Assembly: GCA_963989385.1 (NCBI GenBank)
Contig: OZ022513.1
Coordinates: 20,835,928-20,899,927 of the forward strand
Source of the DNA: Ctena decussata
Taxonomy: Eukaryota > Mollusca > Bivalvia > Lucinida > Lucinidae
Length of the DNA stretch: 64,000 nt
Direction of reading: 5' to 3'
Numbering within the stretch: position 1 is the first letter of the stretch; each line of letters starts with the position of its first letter. The translations under genes and the position numbers were made by a program. Below are positions 26,001-30,819 of this stretch, in pieces. A model generated the notes under the pieces. The model had not been told where the DNA came from, did no database searches, and was given only the letters and a program-made list of their open reading frames with translations.

Positions 26001-26411
26001 TCTATATTCGTATTCACTACGTTGTACAACTTATACTGCCGTTTTGCCACGTTTAAAAACGTAGTAAAACATAGCCCTCAATACGTGCGGTGAGACTGTG
26101 GCTTTAACCTTTATAAACACCGACAGGTTTCTGAGACAAAGTTCCACATGTATTGGTACAAAGCAGCGCGCTTGCTTTGCGTAAAAAGCGTTTTTGTCTT
26201 TGTTTGAGGCCAAGATAAATCTTAACTTACGTTAAGCAATAACAGCATTAAGTTGGTATCAAATTAGATATTTTTCTACTACACGTTCGTAGAATGTAAA
26301 CAAAATAATAGTGTACTACTTTAAAATACAATTCTTTTATTTTGTTTCATTTCAGCCTTTCTTTTGACATTCCTCTTCAACGGAATAGATCTAAGTGGGA
26401 AGCCGATTTAG
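696..26411 (+). CDS. Split gene for an OFA-type (oxalate:formate antiporter-like) major facilitator transporter, 5' end outside window
   Basis: Nine exons with AG/GT boundaries join in phase to about 449 residues. TM2-TM11 and the start of TM12 can be traced. The MFS motif A occurs in both halves: GGGILDKRFGPR after TM2 and GLLMDRFGYR after TM8. GNFSPYIISYM after TM1 and the FGGGSLIFNQ segment of TM5 resemble the OFA family. A hydrophilic linker of about 65 residues (its own exon) separates the two six-helix halves. Known OFA proteins exchange small carboxylates across a membrane; the substrate of animal members is not established, so substrate is left open. The first exon, which should carry TM1 and end in phase 1, is not in the window. 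The 3' end is ambiguous: 16799-16835 or 26356-26411. The gene lies tail to tail with the minus-strand receptor gene. Expected full length is about 500 residues. Alternative: a monocarboxylate transporter-like (SLC16) relative. Confidence 0.88.
1318..1780. repeat. Direct repeat pair of about 80 bp, 375 bp apart, in intron a-b
   Basis: Segments 1318-1405 and 1693-1780 share TGTGTTCTCTGCT, TTGAAGGAACTCTTTAAGAT and surrounding sequence with scattered differences. The intervening sequence is AT-rich with no coding signal. Probably two ends or copies of one old repeat. Confidence 0.6.
1933..2084. repeat. Imperfect foldback sequence in intron a-b
   Basis: TCTCAAAGTAAATTTTCTGA on the left is mirrored by AAAATTTACTTTGAGA on the right, with further AAATTTATTTTG-like pieces between. 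This looks like a small MITE or its remnant. Confidence 0.5.
2150..2390. mobile_element. MITE with GGCCCC-GGTTATAAA terminal inverted repeats
   Basis: The left end GGCCCCGAGGTTATAAA and the reverse complement of the right end (GGCCCCATGGTTATAAA) agree over about 40 bases, continuing into CTGCTCAGCTCAGCTTA on both sides. The element is about 240 bp and has no coding capacity. Confidence 0.7.
2720..2934. mobile_element. Palindromic MITE family P, copy 1 (left end truncated)
   Basis: The element folds on itself: CGCAGACTCAGATCAGCCT on the left is mirrored by AGGCTGATCTGAGTCTGC on the right, with TAGCTAAGAGTCTAATCTAG at the centre. The right end is CGTGTCGCGGCTCA. The left terminus GAGCCGCGACACGAG is lost. 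It abuts the duplicated pseudo-exon at 2941. Confidence 0.8.
2941..2997 (+). pseudogene. Decayed partial duplicate of MFS exon b with its acceptor site
   Basis: The segment ATTTTGCAG plus about 35 following coding bases repeats the acceptor and start of exon b (3705-3750) with only five differences. It translates in the same phase to SSAVMLTSLTIKKSCN and then meets TAA. Similarity ends after GAAATC. A palindromic MITE ends seven bases before it (2934). It could be a dead duplicate exon or a poison exon if spliced. Confidence 0.7.
3270..3412 (-). repeat. Dispersed repeat family Q, copy 1
   Basis: On the minus strand this reads TTAGTGCGACAGACGCGCG, TTTAACTTCTTCAGTGTCGC and ATGGCAGGTCTCGG. The same ordered blocks occur at 15641-15985, 16220-16490 and 56822-56958 on the plus strand. 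No TIRs were identified. It might be a SINE or the end of a larger element. Confidence 0.65.
3714..3840 (+). CDS. MFS transporter exon b (TM3-TM4)
   Basis: The acceptor is ATTTTGCAG and the donor AAG|GTACAT. The first base completes an AGT Ser codon from exon a. The exon encodes SSAVMLTSLTV, then TM4 (FIWVVVTYGFVFAGGMMMAY) and GPPVQTAIK, ending in phase 0. The first ~45 bases have a decayed duplicate 758 bp upstream. Confidence 0.9.
4025..4097. repeat. Short hairpin in intron b-c
   Basis: GTGCGTGTTGAAATTTTGTC is mirrored by GACAAAATTTTAATACGCAC, with outer ATATGCA/TGCATAT arms. It is probably a tiny foldback element. Confidence 0.6.
4331..4432. repeat. (GA)n microsatellite
   Basis: About 100 bases of GA dinucleotides interrupted by short G runs at 4342 and 4368. 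The RE-repeat and SL-repeat open frames across it are artefacts of the dinucleotide. Confidence 0.97.
4706..4848 (+). CDS. MFS transporter exon c (TM5 and following loop)
   Basis: The acceptor is ATTTCAG and the donor AAAG|GTATTC. It starts in phase 0 after exon b and reads WIPDRPSLAAGLIVSGFGGG, then SLIFNQVITAYINPDN and an acidic loop, ending in phase 2. The positive loop followed by a Gly-rich helix and the INP motif is the OFA-like TM5 region. Confidence 0.9.
4870..5098. mobile_element. Palindromic MITE family P, copy 2
   Basis: Both ends are present: GCCGCGACACGAGAAAA on the left and TTCTCGAATCGCGGCTCAT on the right. The internal AGACTCAGATCAGCCTGGGC is mirrored by GCCCAGGCTGATCTGAG. It starts 21 bp after the exon c donor. 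Confidence 0.88.
5187..5403. mobile_element. MITE with GTAAATTCGGACA terminal inverted repeats
   Basis: TAGAGTCGGGTAACTTCGGA then CAGCAGGTAAATTCGGACAT on the left are mirrored by ATGTCCGAATTTACCTGCTG and TTTACCCGACTTTCCTCTA on the right. The core holds the palindrome CGGCTCATAATGAGCCG, which is also the core of an otherwise different MITE at 9015-9223. Confidence 0.82.
5404..6491. other. Intron segment without recognised elements
   Basis: No TIR, tandem array or coding exon was recognised. An open frame at 5929-6219 has no recognisable domain. Only the CRE-rich stretch near 6240-6350 stands out. Confidence 0.5.
6240..6355. promoter_or_regulatory. Cluster of CRE-like TGACGT motifs
   Basis: AAGTGACGTTGC, a full TGACGTCA near 6299, ATGACGTCAG near 6322 and GTTGACGTAA near 6348 lie within about 110 bases. 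CREB/ATF factors bind TGACGTCA in animals. Whether this is a working enhancer in the intron is unknown; the motif also recurs in repeats of this window. Confidence 0.35.
6492..6620. mobile_element. MITE with GGGTATGAGGTGCGGATAGA inverted repeats, copy 1
   Basis: GGGTATGAGGTGCGGATAGA and AAAATCCGTCAC on the left are mirrored by GTGACGGATTTTTCTATCC and ACACCTCACACCTATG on the right. A second copy lies at 36595-36711. Confidence 0.8.
7166..8849. mobile_element. Foldback element family F, copy 1, split by a TTAA-flanked insertion
   Basis: The arms GAAGGAGATTCCCTACAACT and AGTTGTAGGGAATCTCCTT enclose a second hairpin, GGAGGAACAGTC/GACTGTTCCTCC. The right outer arm is interrupted at TTAA (7362) and resumes at 8824 with TTAAGTCATTTTATAAATAC. 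That continuation matches the uninterrupted copy at 60019-60241. About 150 bp further upstream (from 7023) is also shared with copy 2 at 10618-10927. Confidence 0.85.
7362..8827. mobile_element. Non-autonomous DNA transposon, about 1.46 kb, TTAA target duplication (piggyBac-like)
   Basis: The left end CTTAAGGTGAGGTGGGAGT is an exact inverted match to the right end ACTCCCACCTCACCTTAAG. TTAA flanks both ends, the target-site duplication typical of the piggyBac superfamily. No transposase frame is visible; the 62-codon frame at 8074 has no domain. Its right third resembles bases 1-500 of the window. The family is assigned from the TSD only, since the TIR begins GGTGAGG rather than the usual CCC. 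Confidence 0.8.
9015..9223. mobile_element. MITE with AACTCTTTAAGC inverted repeats, TA target duplication
   Basis: TAACTCTTTAAGCCCC at the left is mirrored by GTGCTTAAAGAGTTA at the right, with flanking TA. The core contains CGGCTCATAATGAGCCG, identical to the core of the MITE at 5187-5403, though the ends differ. Confidence 0.75.
9305..9352. repeat. Two short hairpins before exon d
   Basis: ATGAGCTTTTGCATTGCAAA continues into AGCTCAT, a near-perfect palindrome. TTTTGCCGGCAAAA follows. No function can be assigned. Confidence 0.55.
9482..9614 (+). CDS. MFS transporter exon d (TM6)
   Basis: The acceptor is TTATACAG and the donor ATG|GTCAGT. The first base completes an AGA Arg codon. Residues YFTDSDLLDRVPTC lead into TM6 (FLILGACYLGMQIIGIAML) and TTPPVKEIDVM. 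It ends in phase 0. The 4.6-kb intron before it contains the nested transposon cluster at 7166-8849. Confidence 0.9.
10241..10437 (+). CDS. MFS transporter exon e (hydrophilic central linker)
   Basis: The acceptor is ATTATATAG and the donor AACAAG|GTAAAA. It encodes 65 polar, lysine- and asparagine-rich residues beginning VDHTPVNGVVNKGYDKKDEN, with no membrane segment. This matches the TM6-TM7 cytoplasmic loop expected in MFS proteins. Phase 0 in, phase 2 out. Confidence 0.82.
10618..10927. mobile_element. Foldback element family F, copy 2 with shared 5' flank, right arm truncated
   Basis: This repeats 7023-7345: TTGTGGAATCTGCAGAAAA, GATGGAGTCCTTCTTCAAAT, GAAGGAGATTCCCTACAACT and the GACTGTTCCTCCAGAGCAAA hairpin. 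Similarity stops at CAGCCTTAG near 10925, so the outer right arm is missing. Confidence 0.85.
11493..11616 (+). CDS. MFS transporter exon f (amphipathic linker and TM7)
   Basis: The acceptor is TTGTTTTCAG and the donor AAG|GTTTGT. The first base completes AGA Arg. TGEYTIKEALIEMFRCRSF is followed by TM7 (YILWLTILSMDAALQYCNGL). A conserved stretch of this kind ('Tx.eal....fw.lwl') precedes TM7 in OFA relatives. Ends in phase 0. Confidence 0.9.
12477..12714. mobile_element. Palindromic MITE family P, copy 3
   Basis: Ends are TGAGCCGCGACACGAGAAAA and GTGTCGCGGCTCA. Internal arms (CAGCACAGACTCCGATTAGC and TAATCTGAGTCTGCGCTGG) are more diverged than in copies 5 and 6. Located in intron f-g. Confidence 0.88.
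12885..13007 (+). CDS. MFS transporter exon g (TM8 and second motif A)
   Basis: The acceptor is ATTTCCAG and the donor TACAGG|GTCAGA. It has 41 codons in phase 0 at both ends: AYGQTFIDDDHFLALVG, SFSSIFNSAGRPFWG and LLMDRFGYR. The last part is the C-terminal-half copy of MFS motif A. Confidence 0.9.
13008..14288. other. Intron g-h, left part, no recognised gene
   Basis: AT-rich sequence. Around 14035-14200 there are repeated AAATTCTTTCT and TTAGAGTAAAC pieces with counterparts at 14560-14690 on the other side of MITE copy 4. An older, eroded element may surround that MITE. Nothing else is recognised. Confidence 0.4.
14289..14525. mobile_element. Palindromic MITE family P, copy 4
   Basis: Ends are TGAGCCACGACACGAC and GTCGTGTCGCGGCTC. 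The centre has TTAGATCCTTAGCTATACTT and the arms CAGACTCAGATCAACCTGGG/CCCAGGCTGATTTGAGTATG. Located in intron g-h. Confidence 0.88.
14818..15027 (+). CDS. MFS transporter exon h (TM9-TM10, start of TM11)
   Basis: The acceptor is TTCTTTTAG and the donor ATA|GTAAGT. Seventy codons, phase 0 at both ends. VTLRCISGGFTVVLATLLV is TM9, AGFFIWICLIYGLSCGIWA is TM10, then PSTLARLFG and NYGFINLAI lead into TM11. The APSTLARLFG loop followed by NYG is a recognisable OFA-like signature. Confidence 0.92.
15491..15590 (+). CDS. MFS transporter exon i (TM11 and start of TM12)
   Basis: The acceptor is AAATTACAG and the donor GTGC|GTAAGT. It reads SCGSIIGGVTAITLKSVIGW then HGIFFMASGMGAV and ends in phase 1, in the middle of TM12. 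Any last exon must therefore supply two bases plus the remainder of that helix. Confidence 0.9.
15641..16490 (+). repeat. Dispersed repeat family Q, two tandem-like copies
   Basis: Copies at 15641-15985 and 16220-16490 share ATAAACGTA, TTAACTTCTTCAGTGTCGCT-like, GCATCCC, GAGAAAGGCGACA and GCATCAGGAAAGAGATATCC blocks in the same order. The first carries GCGCAGGTGGCTC at a position where the second has GCGCAGGCGTCCTC. It sits between exon i and the proximal last exon. Confidence 0.7.
16799..16835 (+). CDS. Candidate proximal last exon of the MFS transporter
   Basis: A pyrimidine-rich tract and CTTTTCAG precede two bases that complete a Gln codon. The reading frame then gives QLLIFYVLSRCWMQL and a TGA at 16833-16835. 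Joined to exon i this completes a TM12 of about 22 apolar residues with a very short tail. An AATAAA lies at 17412-17417, inside the adjacent TIR element. It is short, so a chance match is possible. It competes with the distal exon at 26356. Confidence 0.5.
16854..17760. mobile_element. TIR element of about 0.9 kb, TA flanks
   Basis: TAAAGGACCTGGTATGATAA on the left is an exact inverted match to TTATCATACCAGGTCCTTTA on the right; the match continues loosely to GGCCCCCA. It begins 19 bp after the proximal MFS stop codon. No transposase frame was seen. Confidence 0.85.
17422..17520. mobile_element. Small TIR element nested in the 0.9-kb element
   Basis: TGAGCCCGGTCTCCAGCACA is mirrored exactly by TGTGCTGGAGACCGGGCTCA, with about 55 bases between the arms. 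Confidence 0.85.
18210..19080. repeat. Tandem array, unit about 190 bp, four to five copies
   Basis: Units share AAGTAACTTCTGTGCAAGAT, ATGGTTTCATTAAGGCAGGC, CATATAAGGAAATGAGGGTC and TTTCAAAAGTAAG. The last two (from about 18720 and 18935) are nearly identical over 130 bases, so that step is recent. No domain in any frame. Confidence 0.8.
19420..20140. repeat. G-rich tandem repeat, unit about 330 bp, with (GT)n and poly-G runs
   Basis: Two to three units repeat CATAAAATAGGTTATATGG, a GTGTGTG run, TAGCTGGGATGGGGT, CATAAACTTTTT, ATCTCGGGGGAGGGG and GTCTACAACATATAAGCAAA. A related single unit lies at 39990-40180. Long open frames on both strands are products of the biased composition and were not called as genes. 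Confidence 0.8.
20815..21430 (-). other. Higher-GC segment, possible old LINE 5' fragment
   Basis: This stretch is clearly less AT-rich than its surroundings. The minus strand has a 115-codon frame (21304-20957). A short piece (LGRWTVRMVG) faintly recalls the GTWNVRT start of endonuclease/reverse-transcriptase LINE proteins, but nothing after it fits. The function is unknown and the LINE reading is weak. Confidence 0.25.
22071..23382 (-). mobile_element. Pearl-like repeat element, minus orientation
   Basis: In minus orientation it begins AAACAAGAGTTCTGCGAAAC, like the elements at 57208 (AAACAAGAGCTC) and 42984 (ACAAGAGGCCC). It ends with a (CCGT)n microsatellite in plus-strand sense at about 22110-22155. 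TGTCGCACCTGCTTT occurs inverted at both ends (22071 and 23358). The interior has repeated 'ccaaattt...aagatggctgc...aaaatagc' blocks. This layout matches 'pearl' elements known from bivalves, thought to be non-autonomous Helitron relatives. Confidence 0.65.
23383..26355. other. Right part of the 8-kb block, mostly unassigned
   Basis: It holds an (AAAT)n tract at 24018-24052, a diverged ~300-bp duplication (24060-24350 against 24361-24570, sharing CAAAAACATGTT and TATGACTCAAT pieces), a SINE-like fragment at 24687-24855 and the TACGTTT-rich end at 25360-26070. No coding exon was found until 26356. Confidence 0.5.
24687..24855 (+). repeat. SINE-like repeat family S, fragment
   Basis: GCAGGACAAGGTCTACCGTG, CTTGCAGTAGGTGCGGGTGA and TATAGACTGAAATACTACCT correspond in order to 29365-29510. 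The AATC tail is absent here. Confidence 0.55.
26356..26411 (+). CDS. Candidate distal last exon of the MFS transporter
   Basis: A T-rich tract ending ATTTCAG precedes two bases that complete a Pro codon. The frame reads PFLLTFLFNGIDLSGKPI and stops at TAG 26409-26411. This also completes TM12 and gives a short polar tail. AATAAA motifs follow at 27085 and 27310. The intron from exon i would be 10.8 kb and contain the 8-kb TIR block. It could be the main end, an alternative end, or a chance match. Confidence 0.55.
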
Positions 26412-27583
26412 ACTTTATGTATAAGATGACCGGCAAAATCCTGATGTTATTGTTCAAGCTAACAAGGAAAAGACGCATGTTTGAAAGAGGAACCGCACAA
26501 AAAGGCAATATGCTTGAGCGCATGCAAACAACTGGAACTATGCTCAAAAGTGTTCTTCTGCAAACTGTCGAATCGTAGCTCCTGTTTCGTTGCTTGGATG
26601 CACCACAAATTACGTCACCACCAAATTGTAATAACTTTTTTAAATGCCGTTTCCTATATCGATATACCAAAACAACGTTTTTATAGTTACAAAATCATCA
26701 CAAAAAGGCTTTGGTTTGTAACAGATCTGCTATTTGGGTCTATGAATCAAGAATGGTCCCGTGGCACTTACCGGGTATCCGGAGTACCAGTAATGTTTGA
26801 TAATGAATGAAATAGTGGTCTGCGGTTTTACGACCCTTTCGACAGTATTTCAATAATATTAAGCTGATCTGAAACCGGATATCCAGTTTAGCACGACAAA
26901 TCGTAACTCTTTGAAATAACGGGATCCTTGTTTTGTTTCAAACGTTTATTCTAAATGATCTGTGTCTAGTGCAAACGTAAAGTAAGCTATATGCAGACAG
27001 AAAATACCTATACCTGTCTATACGTCAGCATGTCTTCCAGTTTTGCATACACAGAACGAACCCTGGGGAATCTAAAAAGTTTAAAATAAAGGTTATTTGT
27101 ACATATTTAGCTGCGCAGTCTGATTTGAATACTATTTTAGGCAACGCCGCTGAAATCTAAACTTCTTTAGTTAGAAAACTCAGACTCGTTCATTATGAGT
27201 TACGCGATTTCGTGTGTTTACATCTTCACCTCCATAGTGTTCGTTCTTCTGTATAAAAATGTGTACAGAGGAGAAAGAAAGCTGATGAATCCTGACAGCA
27301 GTATATTTCAATAAACAAGCCACAAATCATATGAAGCGGCCAGCCTATTACATCCTAATGCCACGATTCTTCTGCCATTAAGAGTCTTGTAAACTCGTAA
27401 ATAGAAAACCGTAGCCTAAAGGAAAGGAAACATTTATCGAAATTCCGTTTCCGTGTCTTAAAGACTGATTCACAGCATGAGACTTTAGCGTAAGGAAATC
27501 ATTTGCGATCGAGGTCAACACACCTTGCATTGAAATATTAAGATAAATAGGCTGTACTTTCCTTTGTCTATGGGTAAAAAATA

Positions 27584-27822
27584 TGAGCCGCGACGCGAGA
27601 AAACCAACAATGTGGTTGTGCGCCCAGTGCAGACTCAGATCAGCCTGGGCATCCGCCCAGTCTGATCAGAGTCTTCGCTGTCCGCATGGAGGTAGCTTAG
27701 GCCCTTAGCTACCCTTTGAGTACTTAACAGTTAGTCTGACCAAACTGGGCGGATGTCCAGCCTGATCTAAGTCTGCGCCGGGCGCACAACCACATTGTTG
27801 GTTTTGTCGTGTCGCGGCTCAT
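27584..27822. mobile_element. Palindromic MITE family P, copy 5
   Basis: Full length with TA flanks: TGAGCCGCGACGCGAGAAAA and TTTTGTCGTGTCGCGGCTCA. Arms CAGACTCAGATCAGCCTGGG and CCAGCCTGATCTAAGTCTGC. Only 70 bp separate it from copy 6. Confidence 0.92.
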
Positions 27823-27891
27823 ACAGTTTTTAGATGTTCATCTATTTCTTGTTATGCACTGCACAGCTCTAGAAGCTTGCCTAACTGTATT

Positions 27892-28128
27892 TGAGCCGCG
27901 AACGACAAAACCAACAATGTGGTTGTACGCCCAGTGCAGACTCAGATCAGCCTGGGCATCCGCCCAGTTTGATCGGACTCTTTATTAAGTGCTCAAAGGG
28001 TAGCTAAGGGTCTAAGCTACCGCCATGCGGACAGCGAAGACTCTGATCTGACTGGGCGGATGTCCAGGCTGATCTGAATCTGCGCTGGGCGCACAACCAC
28101 ATTGTTGGTTTTGTCACGTTGCGGCTCA
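27892..28128. mobile_element. Palindromic MITE family P, copy 6
   Basis: Ends TGAGCCGCGAACGACAAAA and TTTTGTCACGTTGCGGCTCA. Its central part is inverted relative to copy 5 (CTTTATTAAGTGCTCAAAGG against CCTTTGAGTACTTAACAG), as expected for a palindrome in the other orientation. Confidence 0.92.
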
Positions 28129-29271
28129 TTTTACTTAGAGTGCAATATGTGGTATAGCAGAATTACTGAATAAAATGCTTGACCTGAAATACTTTTTGTA
28201 CTTGTTGATTTTACATTTTTTTTCAAAGGGCACCATACTAGACAATGTGATTTTGCTGTTAATCAGAAGTTTGGTTTCTCGATTTTTTACGACCACAACG
28301 TTTGCATCGCGATGGCTCAGCACAAGGCTATGCTAACTCAATATTATTCACAATTTTTGAAGACTTCATGGTCATCCTTTGAAAGTATTAATATTCACGT
28401 ATTTTTGTATAAAGTCCTTTAATTCCTATTTTATAAACAGACGTAAAGTGTCTTTAGCGCCAGACTAATCTAACTACAATGAAATGAAATTGAATTTAGA
28501 GTGCAAGCTGTGGATACATGCCTGAAGTTCTCTGCTTTGCAGATTTAATAACAAACTCTCATTATCTTTCCCTGTTTGTATTTATACATGTATGTACACT
28601 TCAGCAACATTTTTTTTAGATTCATACACTTCTTCTGCAAAGCATTTTGGAACCTGAGTTTTATGGCGACTTGATGTATATATAAATTTAGAAAAATATA
28701 GGTTAAATGATTTTCCTTATCACGATTCAATATAAAGCGATTGGTTACTAGAAAGATGTTTTGCAACAAACGGCATGCTTGATGGTTAACGCAAACAAGG
28801 CTAACAACTTTGCTTACCTCTTTGATTGCACGAAGGTGGGTCGGGCCTCAGACTTTATCACGGCACAAACCCAACTCCAACATTATAGTAAAGTAGACGG
28901 CTGGCGCCTGACACTCGTTCCGGGTTGTCTTGGGTCGGGACTATCATGATTTTACTTGTGGGTTTCATCTGATCCGGAATTTCAGTGTTGCTATTTCCGA
29001 GAGTCATCATGTTTGTTTAATGTCAGTCCTAAATTTGTTTTCTATGTTTCTGAGATGATGCATTAATAATTCTTAGGAGCTAGGAATCTCCTACGCAAGA
29101 CGAACAGTTAAGTGTCGGATGTACAAAAGCAAAACAAACAGCGAGGGTTTGTCGACCGCAACTTAGTTTAATCCCCCAAATAATAACATCGCTAGCACTC
29201 CCAAGGCGTCACTTGTGTTTTGGTGTTTCGTGGTTGTTTTATATGTTGTTTGTTGTTATTGTTTGTGCAAT
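28129..29271. other. Intergenic stretch without recognised features
   Basis: AT-rich sequence between the converging genes. A frame at 28761-28949 has no recognisable domain and no splice context. Nothing else is seen. Confidence 0.5.
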
Positions 29272-29547
29272 GTGATATTAAGGCTAGCCCTGACATAGAA
29301 GGGGGTGATTCGGTGGTGCGATGGTGCTGGTATAACTTCCAGTGCCGGGGCGTCCTACTGATTCGGATAATAGTAGAGCAAGGACTTACTGTTCTTGCAG
29401 TAGATGGGGGTGGGAGCTGTTTGGACATTTTTTCTCTGGTCTGTCATTTCTCTTCTTTCTTTCTCTCTATGGGAGACAGACAGATATAGACTGAAATACT
29501 GTCACAAAGGGCCGTTAAACCTAAAACAATGAATCAATCAATCTGAC
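29272..29547 (+). mobile_element. SINE-like repeat family S with (AATC)n tail
   Basis: The 3' end reads TAGACTGAAATACTGTCACA, AAGGGCCGTTAAACC and a GAATCAATCAATC tail (to 29543), a short tandem tail as left by RTE-type retrotransposition. Parts recur at 24687-24855 and 38452-38520. A Pol III A box was not confidently placed. Confidence 0.6.
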
Positions 29548-30169
29548 ATAGAAAACAGATAATGGGTAAAAATAAATGTTTAGAGTCACGACTGAGTAGC
29601 TTTCAAGTGTATATTTCCTTAGGCCTCGATATGCATATCTTGGTTGTATGAAACAATTGCTGTGAACAGGCGGAATCATAGTCTCTAAGGTCAAGCGTGA
29701 AAACTAAAATTGTTTGAAATCTGGATGCTGGGTTGTAAATGGAAACGATTTCTTAAAAGACAAGACTTTTATTTGAGCAGCTTGAAGTAAAGAGCATTAT
29801 CAAATACATTTATGCAATCATGTTGACGAGAATAACACTTTTGAGCAGAACGCCCACTGATTTACAGTCCTAGACTCATGTCACATTTCTCCTCATAATA
29901 TGCATTAGTCCTAGCAGTGAATTGCTTAGTATTTCACTGTCCTGTCCGAATGTTAGTTGCAAAGCAGTTCATATCACGAGGACAGGGTGCAAATGATATA
30001 GCTTCTTCCAACTGATCGACAAAAGGTGAACAACGGGGGTGTTGATTAAATAAGGGAAACTAGCTTTTATCACGTTAGCTATGGGTAAGAACAGTATTCT
30101 AGATAAATAATAGCTAAGAGGCAGGCATATGGCATATAATTTACACTTACAATACTGTATGGGAATATC

Positions 30170-30183
30170 GTTGCCATGGCAAC
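30170..30183. promoter_or_regulatory. Perfect RFX-type X-box palindrome
   Basis: GTTGCCATGGCAAC is the ideal palindromic binding site for RFX factors, which control ciliary genes and, in vertebrates, MHC-II genes. No start codon or exon is recognised nearby, so the target is unknown. Confidence 0.5.
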
Positions 30184-30752
30184 GATGCTTTAAACTGATA
30201 AGGGTTAAGTCTCATATTTTTTGCAAATTTCCATATACATATGCTGCTGATAAGCACCAAAGAATGGATCAAAGGTTATAGTGGTACAATGGCTTGATGT
30301 AAGTCTCAGATAATACAGCTATTCATGACTTGCTCTCAAACCTAGTAGAAGTGCAGATCGTACAAGGCTTTCGAACGAGCAAAATATGACGTCTTTTGCT
30401 GATTTTAAGTCTGAGTGATCAAACGTTTGACGTCATTGCACTTTTACAAGCAGAGTCTGGGGAGAATTGTACAGCAGAAAGAACAAAAAATATCATGTAC
30501 TTAGCAACCGATCAATTAATTTCAGCAAAATACTAAACATTACGGAGTTAAATGTCAAAAACCCTAAAAATCAATTACTTTAAACTCTGCTTGCTTCGAC
30601 TCATACCAGATTTTAGAATATTTTTATAATCAATCATTATATATGTATTTGTAAAGCCAAAACCTAACCTAAATGGAAGCTGTTCCTAAATTTTCGATTT
30701 ACCTATAGATATTCTGCATTGTAAACATAATGCAAAGACCTCTTTACCAAAA

Positions 30753-30819
30753 TGACGTCAAAAAATTCACACGTCATACCCAGCATGAACGTAACGTCAT
30801 AATATGTTGCTATGGTAAC
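30753..30819. promoter_or_regulatory. Candidate CRE plus X-box module
   Basis: A full CRE (TGACGTCA, 30753-30760), two half-sites (ACGTCATACC, ACGTCATAAT) and a near-perfect X-box (GTTGCTATGGTAAC, 30806-30819) lie within 67 bases. TTTGACGTCATTGC lies near 30428. The combination is suggestive of an RFX/CREB element, but activity is unproved. Confidence 0.4.

Larger units (their letters stand above)
18057..26105. mobile_element. TIR-bounded 8-kb block with subterminal TACGTTT repeats
   Basis: The left end (CAGTCTCACTGTCACGTTTT, then GAGGGCTAGGTTGCACTACG) matches the inverted right end (CAGTCTCACCGCACGTATTG, then AGGGCTATGTTTTACTACG) over about 45 bases with several differences. A second right-end-like terminus (GTGACAGTGAGACTAAG) occurs near 25800. 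Both flanks are rich in TACGTTT/AAACGTA words, especially 25360-26070. Internal inverted matches pair 18187-18210 with 20659-20685, and 20700-20765 with 25245-25300. No transposase frame was recognised. It may be one large non-autonomous element or several related ones. Confidence 0.55.
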
